From positions 84,722 to 148,721 of the forward strand of contig QANU01108797.1 in assembly GCA_003254905.1 (NCBI GenBank): 64,000 nucleotides of DNA, in the 5' to 3' direction. Below, in pieces: positions 11,345 to 22,830 of the stretch. Source of the stretch: Nissolia schottii. Its lineage: Eukaryota; Streptophyta; Magnoliopsida; Fabales; Fabaceae. The notes beneath the pieces are model-generated. The model was not told the origin of the DNA and did not search any database. It saw only the letters and a list, made by a program, of their open reading frames with translations. Within the stretch, counting starts at the first letter, position 1. Each line of letters begins with the position of its first letter. The translations under genes and the position numbers were made by a program.

Positions 11345-11978
11345 GTTCATCTGGGGGCACCTTGTTCCCTGACCATTCTAGCAACGGGAGGAGCATAGCC
11401 TCTTGTTCCCCCCCGATGAAATGCAATACGTATGCTCGTGCATACTGCAGGACAACAGCAGGGTCTGCATCCTCGTCAGGCACACGGCTGAGTAGGTTGG
11501 ATAGCCACGACAAGCGGCTACGTGATCCCGTGTAGCCGGTCCGCTCTGGGGGACGCGCTCCAAGCAGCTCCTCGCAGTCATCAGCCAACTGTGAGCCCTG
11601 AGAGTGGCCCGTAACTGCATGCCCTTCAATGGGGAGCCCAGAGATGACGACGATGTCCTCCAACGTCACCGTACACTCCCCCACAGTCATGTGAAAGGTG
11701 TGGGTTTCGGGGCGCCATCTCTCAACCAACGCCGTGATTAAGTGGTGATCAATGGGACAGTAGCCCATGTGAACAACACCAATGAACCCAGCCTGCTCCA
11801 GATAAGGGAGGATGCAATGAGGTGGATCCTGATGCTTATCCTCATGCTTTGCGACGCGCACCCTCCGTACACGTAAAACCCTGTCAGCAGCTCCGCCCCA
11901 AATATGGCCAGACACATGATACCCCTGCAGCTCAAGCACGGAAGGGTCATGTGGACCAAGGTGAACCACGAAAGCCAT
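11344..11978 (-). pseudogene. PMD gene fragment, right copy (longer)
   Basis: Starting at the ATG at 11978 the frame matches the left copy up to VERWRPE. It then continues through the loop: THTFHMTVGECTVTLEDIVV, SGLPIEGHAVTG, LSWLSNLLSRVP and ARAYVLHFIGGEQEAMLLP, ending at LLEWSGNKVPPDELGAP where the left arm begins. This is the conserved N-terminal half of a PMD domain; the C-terminal half is missing. The frame stays open into antisense left-arm sequence until 11175, giving an artificial chimera. The domain core up to the junction has no stop. Confidence 0.85.
11345..11706. other. Loop of the palindrome (unique 362 bp)
   Basis: This is the only part of the 8.6-kb unit present once. On the minus strand it continues the PMD gene of the right copy; on the plus strand it is antisense. 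Microhomology at the left junction is limited to the shared ATGGCGCCCCGA that ends both arms. Confidence 0.85.
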
Positions 11979-12199
11979 AGTACGACCTGCGAAAATACAC
12001 AACCCTCCGTCAACACATTTATACACAACATTATACTCATTTATTTATTAAAAATGAAACAGTGTAATCAGCACAAATACAATTTATATATGAGCAAATA
12101 AGATAATTTCAAGTTCGGGCTCAACAACACCAAAAGACACAACAACATATTATCTCCATACACAAACATCATACCTACCGTGAGCAATGCAACAAACAA

Positions 12200-14919
12200 G
12201 TCAGCTCGATAGTCCACCACTGCCGTCTACAACAGCTTTGCAATGCCGCCTGTTGTGTCTAACTCCTCTGTACCGTGAGCAATGTTGGGATGACCCTTGC
12301 TCGACCCAGTCCATCTCATTTCGAATTCTACTAGCCTTGGGTCGCCCCTTTTCTTTGCGCAACCCAGGGTCAGGCACCAACGTCATGTTAGGGGCTGGTG
12401 GCCACCATGACTCATCCTTGATTGGCTCCCACGGAGCCTGATATGCTCGAAAAACAGACTCATTCGTATACACAGGATGCACGAATTGGTGGGGATCGAT
12501 CGCCTTGGATGAACATGCGGCCAAGGCATGCGAGCAAGGAAAGTGCAATGCCTGGAACAATCCACAGTCACACCAACCCTCGGTCAAGCTCAAAGTATAT
12601 TTTTTTCCTAATTTCCTGTGTTTGAGGGTTGAATGCCTCTTCAACAATAAACTTTGATGCTTGCCTATTGACCAATGTAACCGTGTGGGAGCTTGCCTCG
12701 TCGATGTTTGGACCCCATATTGTATAAAAAGCATCAGTATATTGTTGATGCTCTTCGTAAACCTTCTTCTCGGCCTCGGCCCTTCTTTTGACAAAGTATT
12801 CTACCAATTTAAAATATGTCATTTGAACCAGGGCTACTATTGGTAGACGTCTGACCCCCTTTAAAACTTCGTTGATGCACTCGGACAGGTTCGTCGTCAT
12901 ATGACCAAACCTGCGACCCCATCGTCATATGCTAGACTCCACTTTTCTTTGGGAATCCTATTAATCCAATTGGCAATTTCGTCTGTCTCAGTGAAGTTTT
13001 CCAACCTTACATCAAATTTGGGCCGACAATGTTCACGACCTAGAAAGAGCCACATTATTATTATTGCCTATGTGATTCATCAATTTAGGAAACGACACGC
13101 TAAAAGAAACAAGGAAAGTACTTATGTGCTTAAGAGAGTTCTTTAGGGCGCCGTTGTGGAATTTGCTATTAAAATTGCTGGCAATGTGACGCAGACAGTA
13201 CACGTGATACTCATGAGGTGGTTGCCAACCTAGGTGCTCATTAGCTACTGCTATGATAATGCTCTTGTGCTGGTCGGAGATGAGACATATCCCCTGTTCT
13301 TGTGTGACATGCTGACGCAAACAAGCTAAAAACCAACTCCATGCCTCTTTTGTTTCCCTGTCCACAATAGCAAATGTGAGGGGCAACGGTCGTCGATTTC
13401 CGTCTTGTGTTGTTGCAATTAACAGCTTTTGCTTATATTTTCTGTACAAATGAGTCCCATAAACCTGGATAAATGGCTTGCAAAGCCGAAATCCAAGCAC
13501 ACACGGCTTGAAAGCCCAAAACAAAAGAACAAACTGCCGTTTAGAAGAATCAACGCAGTTATGCACTACATGGTCATCGGTTTCCAACAGGACCACAGTG
13601 TCTGGCATAAAGCATTTCATGGCCTCTAACCATCGAGGCAACCTCTCGTGTGATTCTTCCCACCCTCCAAATATCTCAGTGCTTGCTCGCTGCTTTGCCA
13701 ACCAAGCCATCCGATAAGACAGATTGTATCCAAATATATTCTTGATCCTCTCGAGTGCCAGACATATCTCAACATCTGGCCGTGTTCTAACCATGCCTTG
13801 AATATACTTCTGGACCAACGCAGACCGCAGCTTCTTATGATCTTGTGACAAACCAATGTTTACACAGGTATGCGGCTCACTATACTGAGAAATCTTCCAC
13901 TGATTACATCTCTTGCTGTTAATTGCCCTGTCACTCCACCTACAAGAAGACCCAAATTGAGAACACTTAGCGGTCAATCTCTGTGTATCAGATTGACCAA
14001 TCCTATAATCTCGATGTCGTTTGATGGAGTAGTGATCCAAAGCTAATTTGACCGCATCTTTTGTCGGAAATTGCAAGCCAACAAACAGTTCTCCATACGA
14101 GGTCCATGCATCATACTCAGCATCGCCGATGCTATCAGACGGCCCAGCAAAAGCCTCCCAATTAATATGTGAAAACTAAGGACAATGAGGCCTAAATGCT
14201 CTGACATCAGGGGTTACACCAGTTGGAGGGTCTACATTGCTAGCATACACACCAATTAGAGGCTCTGGGATAGGCACCGAGCGGATCGGGGGGACTTGAG
14301 GTACATTAACATATTCATCAAACTCATCTTCCGAGTGCATGCTTATATTACCATCATCGTCATCCGCAGCAGCAGGTAACACCTTTTCATCCCCACTTGT
14401 GCCAGACAACACTTCTCCTATATTAGGTGAAATATCCGGTGGGGAATGACAGGCGACAGGTTCTTGTGACGGGATCAATTCTTCAAATATGGGAGCTGAA
14501 CACCTCATTGACTATTGTGTCCCTATAGGATTTGAAGGGCCACGTTCAATGTGCACATGGCTGCTCTCTCCTTCCCTTGTCTCTATTTCAACAGTAAGAT
14601 CCATGAATTCTTGTAAACCAGCTTCAAACACATCTATCATGCAGTCAATGCCATCATCATCGACCATGTCACAACCATAATAAAAAGCATCCGCACCGGC
14701 CCCGCGCATTACCCGATAAACCATTCTTCCTATAACTTGATTTTGCTCCAGCCTTAATTTCAAAGAAATTTCCCCCTTCAAATCTTCTATACGCATTCCC
14801 CTTCTAATCTTAATAGACTTTGGCATAGGTCGATCGTACATCAACCCATGTTCACCCTCATTAGAATGAACAAGCACAATAAGAGGTTTTCCCACGTTGT
14901 AATTCTGTTTACAACACAT
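12200..14919 (-). pseudogene. MuDR-type MULE transposase, right copy
   Basis: The domain order is the same as in the left copy. The conserved segment missing from the left copy is in frame here (TTQDGNRRPLPLTFAIVDRE), and so is RLENFTETDEIANW. However, the first catalytic Asp is a Tyr (VYGTHLYRKYKQ, codon 13459-13461). A stop lies at 14512, the TAG near 14176 is shared with the left copy, and one extra A in the poly-A at about 12600-12606 shifts frame just before the SWIM finger (CDCGLFQALHFPCSHALAAC). A C-terminal GRPKASRIRNEMD and a degenerate zinc knuckle (CSRYRGVRHNRRHC, second Cys lost) follow. The intron at about 13040-13130 is conserved. Confidence 0.92.
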
Positions 14920-15500
14920 TACCCGTCAACCATAAATACAATAACAACCAGCTATTCAATAAATCTATACAGCATGCAACAACAACAATCTACATAAACC
15001 ACAAACAACAGCAACAATCCACGCATACCACAACAATAGCACCTTACGCATACAACGTGCCCATTCTATACAACAGCAACAATCTACAACAAACAACAAC
15101 AATCTATGCATACAACAGCAGCAACAACAACAGTCTATACACTATCAATGCTCTACAAATACCACAAACAACAGCAACAATCAATGCATACAACAGCAAC
15201 AATCCACACATACCACAACAACAGCACCTCACGCATGCAACAACAACATTCTACACAACCGCAACAACATACAAATTATATTACATTGTCAGTAACACAG
15301 ACAACAGATGTAAACTAATAAACTTTACAAAAAATAAACTAATAAATTACTTATAAACTAATAAACTAATAAACAATAAACTAACAAACTAATAAACTAA
15401 TAAACTAATTATATTACTCTAAACAATAAACTAATAAATATTAAACTAATAAATATTACAAAGAATTATTAATTAAACTAATATATTTTGCGTAAGTTAA
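14920..15500. repeat. Right arm leader: CAA-rich tract and TAAACTAATA tandem repeats
   Basis: The inverted counterpart of 7700-8142. The CAA/CAACAA tract spans about 14930-15270. The AT-rich part at 15310-15480 is expanded relative to the left arm, with many AAACTAATA units. Its plus-strand Asn/Thr-rich frames are low complexity. Confidence 0.7.
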
Positions 15501-15674
15501 AACTTACAAGACAGATGTACGAACCAAAGCAGGGGAGCAGTTGGGACAGGCAGCTAGTAAGACCTGGAGCTTTGGAATTCTAGAGAAATAAAGTTTTTAG
15601 AGAGATAATGAAATTTTAGAAAATGAGAGGAGCGCCGTAGAATGGGGGGGGAGGGTGAATATATAGGCCACGCG

Positions 15675-15835
15675 GGTTGGATTCGCCAATGCGGTTGGCG
15701 AATCCACGTCAGATTCACCAACCGCGTTGGCGAATTTAGTGCAAAATAGTTGCAACTAAATTCGCCAACCGCGTTGGCGAATCTGATGTGGATTCGCCAA
15801 ACGCATTGGCAAATCCGACGTGGACGTCCACGCGT
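15675..15835. repeat. Right subterminal hairpin repeats of the MULE
   Basis: About four copies of the TTCGCCAAYNNNNTTGGCGAA palindrome, against two in the left arm. The extra unit (GTGCAAAATAGTTGCAACTA plus another hairpin, about 15735-15785) is absent on the left, so the arms differ in subterminal copy number. Confidence 0.75.
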
Positions 15836-15943
15836 GCCGCGGAGTCCACGTCAGCCAAAACAGGGGTAGTTACGTATTATGTTTTGAAATAGGGGTATTT
15901 TGGTAATTTGTCCTAGTGACAGGGGCAAAAGAGTAAAAAAGTC

Positions 15944-16253
15944 GAAATATATTACATTATCTTTCAAATTTCTTTCTTGAATCTTGAACTGCACAAATAA
16001 ATTATCTACACAGCACAAAACCGAGGTATACAATAAACAGACCAAACCACACAGTAATATCCAATTAAACCGGTTGGCTGATTTTGGCTCGGGTTTTTTA
16101 ACACACCTGCGAATTACTTCAGGGATGGTCGCCTAGTCCATCGCTTACATAAATTCTCTCTGGTTGGAATGAACATTGAAAGAAAGGAATCACAAGAATA
16201 TGCTTCTCAGTTCTCACAAAAAGAACCACTGATCCAAACGAGCAAGCATATCC
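15944..16253. other. Short spacer, probable CBL10 3' UTR
   Basis: No gene. It lies between the MULE palindrome and the CBL10 stop codon, and much of it should be the 3' UTR of the minus-strand gene. Confidence 0.5.
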
Positions 16254-19200
16254 TTAATATTTGTGATTTATGTTGTCTTGCCAGTGGGAATCATCAACTT
16301 CGGTGTTGAATATGAAGCTGGTGAATACTGTGGTGATGTCTCTGGCCAGTGATCAAACAAAATGAAAATATTCTCGAACTCAGTTCCAACCAATGCGATA
16401 TCAGCAAAATAGCAATGAAATATAATCCAAAGTATGGTAATGGTTATTAGAAAGAGCATAAATTTAATGCATTGTGAATCTGAAGTTTTTTTTTCTTTTT
16501 TTTCTTTTTTTTGTATTTAACTTTTCACATTATGTGGGTTAAACATATCATTTAAAAGAGTTAATAGAGAGTAATGACGTGATATAAAATCAACTACGAT
16601 GGAAGAATATATATTAATGTAAGGCAAGGAGGTAAATTACTTAAGACAGGGAAGAGTCATGTGCTTCAGTAGTGTTGGGTGCCGAAGAACAAATTCCTTC
16701 CATTCTTCTTTACTTATCTTACCATCGCGGTCGGCATCAGCATCTTGAAATGTCTGAAATATTATTTAAAAAGAGAGTCACTGGAAGGATGCAAACTTAA
16801 ATCATCATATAGGGGAAAAGATGTTACTGCAAACATTAGCCTTATCAATAATGGTTTCGAGAACTTCATCTTCGAGATTCATGCCAGTTTCTGACATTAT
16901 TGCAACCACCATTTGCCTAACCTGCAAAACGCTGCAGGTTAACAGAACAGTTCCAAACATTGTTCAGAGCGAAAATAATAGCAGATTATAATTATTTTAT
17001 AAGTTTTACATTCGTTCAACAAAAATAATATATTCATAGATTTGACAATCAGAAACTCCTCCTACCACCACCACAACTATTCTTTATAAAAATAAACAAA
17101 CTGATACTGCACTAAGAAAATTTCTATGTACTAATATTCTATACTAACAAAAACAAATGTAAGCCAGTAACATTTTCATAACCTGGACATCCCAAGATAC
17201 TCACTTCTTCTCGCTCAATACATCCAGTCTGTCTCAAGTCATACAATCTAAAAGCAACTGCAAGCAAATCACAAAAAGAAAATCAATATTATATAAATAA
17301 CAATGGCATTAGAATGAATAGTACCAAAAAAAAAAAATACTACTACAAGATGCTTACTGAAGTCTTACAATCAATTTTCTTTTCTAAAGGAGTACAAGGA
17401 TGAAAGATACTGAGAGCATGCACAAATTCCTCAAATTCTATAACGCCATTTCTTTTTTCATCGAAGACATCAAACACCTAGAAAAAGCCATAAACAGTAA
17501 ATGTATTCAATGAAACAAGTCAAAAAAGAAGAACAGCAAGGTCATTTGGAGTGTATTTTCATTCTGTCTTATCTCTATTAAACCAAACAAGATACAAATA
17601 CAAATAAGTATGTCATGTACACTATCACCAAATAGAATACAAGACTGACTTGTCATCTTCTTTTTTATGTCCTTGTCCCCATGTCTTTGTGTTCCTGTTC
17701 TCTCTCAGCAACCAAACGCAGCCATAAGAACAACACTACAGTTTGTTGTTCTCATAACATATTGGAAAAGTTACAAAATAGCACCAAAACAGCACATGAT
17801 ACTCCACCCAGAACTATGAAAAAACCTAGAAGGACAATGCAGAGTGAAAAATGGATGATTGGGTCTAAAACAGCCCTCGATGTTCCACAAAATTCATGAA
17901 CAAAACTTAGAAGGGAAAATGTAGAGTGAAAGATGAATAATTGGTGCCCTCAATATTTTTATCTAATTTTTTAGCAGAAAATGGTCTTCCAAGAGCAACG
18001 CCCTACTTGTCAACATAGGAACAAAAAATCAAGCATTTTGTTATATTTTATAAACAATCATTTTATATTATTTTATAAACAAACCAGATTTAGAGTTTTG
18101 GCTTGACAAAGAAACCATATTCTAAATTTAACAAAACTCAAGATGAAATGGAGGATTTGCAAAATGGCAGAACTTGATCAAAACCTTTAGAGGGGCGGAA
18201 GGAATATGCTCTGAGATTTTAGTTCATGGGTTACATGGAATGAAAAGTATTAGATGACAAATGTGTTAGAACTGAGCTGTGTAAACCAAAAAGTTATCAT
18301 GAGGCAGAAAGATATGTTCACCATAAGTACCCCAGTGCCATAGGAGGCCAAGGGAGTACTTGTGAAAATTCAGATTGCTTGAAAGATGTCTTCCATGCAA
18401 GTCAAAATTTCCTTCCTTAATTAAATAAGGATCAATACTAAAATCAAGAAAACCAAAAACACAAAAACAAAAGAAAAGAAAAATGAGAACAAAAGTCAAA
18501 ATGAATATACCCTATCAAGGAAAAGATTCTCGCTAGCTGGGGTCTTCAATAGTGCCAATGTCAGCTCTTCCTTCAAATGAGAAACAAAAAGTTAGACGAT
18601 ACAAACAAGCCTGCACATCCACATAGTTAAAAACAGAGCACAAATTTAGCAACAACAAGACATTCCCATATTAAGTTGCAGTTGTGACATCATTTTGTTG
18701 ACGTTTGCCCCACTATATGGGCAACCGGCACATCCATATAGTTAAAAATAGATAAAAATTTGTATAGAGTAAATTAGCAGTTTAGTTCTTGAAATTATTC
18801 TCTAATTAAAATTTAATCCTTGAACTTCGATTATTTTAAGAGTTAGTGCTGAATTTACAAAACTCGTATCAACTCTCACTTTAGCCCCTTATGGTTCAAG
18901 TCATCACTTTAGTCTCTAAAAGTGTCATAATAGTTCTTAACTTTAAGAAAATTGTTTTTAAGCCCCTGGCAATAACTAATTTCACTAATGAGAATACAAT
19001 GACACAAAATCATTTGACTATTGAGAATACAACGTCAAGGACTAATTTGACTAATGAAAAATATAACGCCGCCACTAATTTGACTAATGAGAACACAATA
19101 TTAATATCAAGGACTCAAAAATGGGTTTGGTTAAGTCAAGACCTATACTATTATGAACCGCGCTTACAATTTCATGAATTAAAATGAAGGATTAATCAAC

Positions 19201-19862
19201 TAGATTCAGAACTGAGCCGCTTAGTAAGAATAAACAGCTTCATAATCGCATTCATAGAATGCGGAAATTGCTGCAGTTTACCTTGTGAATGAGGCCGTCA
19301 TCGATGATGGAGCTACTCAACTTCTTGAACAACTCACGCAACGCCTCAATTTCATTAACCGTAACTGGTAAACCACAATAACAGAAAACCACGATTTCAG
19401 TAAAAAAAACAACGATATCATTCAATTAATCAAGCAAAAGGAGAGAGAAGAAAACGAACACGGAGAATCCTCGGCGAGGCGAACGATTTCCTCGAAGGAG
19501 TTAGGGATCCGGCTCGTCTTCTTGTTGCTGTGGTTGTCATGGTGGAGATCGAAGCAACCAGCTATGCCGAAGAACAGAGCCTCGACGATTCCGATCAGGG
19601 GAATGAACACCGCACACAGCGTCTCTCCAAGCGTCAAGCTCGATCTCTGATCAATCCATTCGTCGCAGAGAAACCGTTGAGCCAAGATTCAATTCAAAAG
19701 ACACAAAAAAATAAAAAAATAAAAAATAAAATAAAAAAGAATGAAAAATAAGTATAGGAATCGGTTTTTGTTTGTCTCGGTAAGCAAACAGAAAATAGTA
19801 AACGGTAGGAAGAGCTGAGAAAATTGGATTACCAGCGAGAGAGCGCTATTTGGGAAGTCCAT
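16254..19862 (-). CDS. CBL10: Calcineurin B-like calcium sensor, CBL10 type
   Basis: Nine exons (minus strand): 19833-19862, 19462-19646, 19282-19364, 18511-18570, 17369-17477, 17205-17257, 16841-16921, 16641-16753, 16254-16341; about 266 residues. The short first exon [10 protein letters not shown] joins [17 protein letters not shown], a hydrophobic helix ([20 protein letters not shown]) specific to CBL10, which anchors it to tonoplast or plasma membrane. EF-hands include [25 protein letters not shown] and [13 protein letters not shown]. CBLs bind Ca2+ and recruit CIPK kinases; CBL10 acts in shoot salt tolerance. The C-terminal FPSF phosphorylation motif reads FTSF, keeping the Ser. Two oddities: canonical splicing of exons 2 and 3 leaves the frame off by one nucleotide, and exon 7 ends at an apparent GC donor (AAG|GCTAAT). 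Confidence 0.92.
18770..19195. repeat. Insertion with tandem ACTAATTTGACTAATGAGAA units in CBL10 intron 3
   Basis: Within intron 3, positions 18770-19195 look like a dispersed repeat (starts AGTAAATTAGCAGTTTAGTT). Its 18970-19110 part repeats ACTAATTTSACTAATGAGAA about four times at irregular 30-45 bp spacing. There is no gene. Confidence 0.5.
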
Positions 19863-22600
19863 ATCATATTAGTGACATGGAAAACTTTGGAGAGGGAGAG
19901 AGATAGAGACTGATAGAGTTTGCGAGCTAAAATGTTGTTGACTCATATACTAATGAGTTGGGCTATGTTTTGGAGATTTGGAAATGGAGTAAGGCATGGC
20001 TATTAATTGACATAGAGGAAGAGACAAAGAATGGAAGGGCAAGATAAGGATCACCTCTTTGTTTGGTTGGTTTGTAAATTTAACGAGGAAGGACAAGATA
20101 AATGTAAGTTACTCACTTTTTTATTATCTCAATTTAAAAGGGAAAAAAATGAGGGTTTAGAATGGTTAAGGAGGTCATTTATAGTTATGTCACTCATTTC
20201 ATCTAAATAACTTAAACATTGTTCACTCAATTATAGTCACTCCCTTACTAGCCATCATTCCAAAAACACCCTTAGGTATTTAATTCACCAAATAAATAAT
20301 GAGTTTTCTTATTGAAACATACTAGGTATATTAAAAATAAATAAATAAAATACGATGTATAAAAGTCTTATATATTAGGTTTTTTTTAGTTTATCGACAA
20401 TGTTATTTGGTCACTTAAAATACAGGCCACACCTCTAAGAAAAGGACAAAAAGTCTTTTTAATATAATCAGTTATAAAAGAAAATCAATTTTATGTTTGA
20501 ATTGTATAAAAATAATTACTTTTATGTATGAAATTATTAAAAGTGATATGAAATATTTCCTTTTAAAACAAAAAAACTATTTGACTAAGTGGGGGAAAAT
20601 ATATTTTTCTCTTAATACTTTTAAAATAAACTAAAAGCATATAATCAAAATGGTGAAATTTTAGTTTTTTTTTTTAATAACAAAAGTTGTTTTGTAAATT
20701 TTCAATACAATAAAAATTTATAATTTTACCCAAGTAATCAACATTTGAGTAAAATAGTTTTTTCTTGAAAAAAAAAGAGTAAACACTCAAATAAACTCTT
20801 TATAATTTTACGATCGGATAAGTTGGTTCATTACAAATAAAAACATTAATATTAGTCTATCACAAATTAAAAAATTAGACTAAAAAGCTCCTAACAATTT
20901 GATTATTGAACAAACTGACCTTTCACAATTTGACATTCGAAGAAATCGACTCTCACAAATTGTGTTTTTAACAAATTGGTCATTCACAAATATCATTAAG
21001 GTGACACACACCTCAAAAGACTTATGTGTCTAAGTTTTTCATTTGTAAGGGACCAATATGAATTTTTTCATTTATAAATAATCAACTTATCTAATCATAA
21101 AATTGTGAGAACCTAGTCGAGAGTTTATTTAAAAAGAAGAAAGTCTTGATTTGATATCTAATTAAGCTTCTCAAAGATGCACTCACTAAGTCTAGCATAA
21201 ATAACTATTAATCTTTCACAATGTGGTAAACAAAAGTTCGAATAAGAAAAATACTAGTCACAATTTATACTCATAGTTATTAAACCAATTGGTCATTGGT
21301 TCACCATCAGGTCATTGGGTCATTGGTTCAATAAGTGGGTCACTGGTTCAACTACTAGGTCATTGGGTTACTTACTAAATCGAATATAATTAAATAAGTA
21401 TATTAAATACAATTTAATTTAATTAAGTAGGTAATATATATAATTAGTTTAATGGTATAACACAGAGATGCAGATGGCTAACTAAAATCCCTTTTTGTTT
21501 TTATAATCTTTCTTCATATTTTATACCTTAATTTTAGTGACTTGGTCGACATTGAGTCGACTATAGTCTATATAGTTCATACAGGGCTCTTTTATGATTT
21601 ATATTAATTAAGTAGTTAGATTTTTTTTCGCCATTGTTTTTTATATTACACGGATAGTGAATAGTAACTAAACTACACTTTACATTTTACATGCTACATG
21701 ATTAGTAGATAATAATTAAACTCTAATTATTAAAAAAATGAATTAAAAGGACATACTAAATTTTATTTAAAGAGAAGGACTAAATTTTTTTTATTAGTAG
21801 ACAATAATATCTCTAACTATTTGTTATGTGCTCAGTCAATCACCCTCTCGAACTTAGACCCTCGCCAGTGCACCTTCATCGCATCATTGTTTGTCATTCT
21901 GCCTGCATCAATTTTAATTTTCCGCTGCATTATTATTATTTTTCTTTTGAATTAATTGCTTTGAATATATACCACTTTTGTCTTTCAGAAAATTGATTAT
22001 GTACTTCACTTTCTTCATTAAACTGAAACTGAGAATGATCCACACGATATATGACAAACATAGGATGGTGCCATGAATGCGTGCAGGCAAGGGTGAGAGT
22101 TTGAGAGTCGTTCGTGAGGGTTTGAGAGAGTGGGTGACATAAAGCGTAAAAATAACTAAAGGGTATTATTATTTACTCATAAAAATGGTTATTTTTTTTT
22201 TTTTTNCGTTGGGTTCATTGGACTCACAAATTAAAGCCAAGGAGAAGCTGGGCAGTTTAACTTGTGTGTTGAAAAAATTATTTTATTTTTTTTATTTATA
22301 AGTTTGTAAGATTTTATGATTTCTAATTTGGATCATTAACGTTCTGTTTGACAAATAATTGTATGATTGTATAATTGTATGATTTATGTGTGTTTTTTTT
22401 TATTTAGACATCAATTGTTTGGCAAATACTTGTAATTTATTAAATTCATAAAAATAATGTCTCAAAATAATAATTATATCACTTATTTTAGCTTAAATGT
22501 TAACTTTTATTTTTTATTTTTTAAATAATTTGTTTTAGCTTACAAACCAACTCGCGAACATTCTAATAAACCGGAAAAACACAAATTTTCAACTCATCTC
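19863..22600. other. Intergenic between CBL10 (5' side) and HD-Zip IV gene; contains a TIR element and a short repeat cluster
   Basis: The first few hundred bases should hold the CBL10 promoter; a GA-rich GGGAGAGAGATAGAGAC lies just upstream of its ATG. Positions 20777-21135 form an inverted-repeat element: AAATAAACTCT...GATAAGTTG at the left is matched inverted at 21055-21130. Positions 21283-21370 repeat GGTCATTGGTTCA/GGTCATTGGGTCA about six times. An N lies at 22206 after a T run. No gene. Confidence 0.55.
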
Positions 22601-22830
22601 AAAAATTGACCGGACTTGTTCCAACTTGTTTAACTGTGGGTTGGATGTGTGTTAACCCTCCCTTTTTGTTTTCCCTATTTATAGAGGTTATTTATATTAC
22701 TTTTTCTAATTTATCCCCTTTCTTTCTTCTATTCACTCCAAGTGTAAGCACAATCTCCTCAAAACCAATATCCAAAAATCCACCCAGGTGTGGGGTTGAT
22801 CCTTATCACAATTACCACCTCCTTTTGGCA

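Larger units (their letters stand above)
7364..15943. mobile_element. 8.6-kb palindromic Mutator-like element (two tail-to-tail MULE copies)
   Basis: The left arm (7364-11344) reappears inverted as the right arm (11707-15943), leaving a 362-bp loop. Both outer ends begin GACTTTTTTACTCTTTTG when read inward. Arms match over terminal sequence, subterminal hairpins, leader, a MuDR-type transposase gene and the start of a PMD gene. They differ by many substitutions and small indels, so the palindrome is not fresh. The internal 3' ends of both element copies are missing, so the outer ends act as one pair of giant inverted repeats. Flanks AAGACTAGG (left) and GAAATATAT (right) do not match, so no 9-bp target duplication is visible. 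The right end lies 310 bp from the CBL10 stop codon. Confidence 0.93.

Noticed and set aside
11175..12026. 283-codon open frame on the minus strand as an intact gene
   Set aside because: Its first two thirds are a truncated PMD, and its end is antisense left-arm sequence fused at the palindrome junction.
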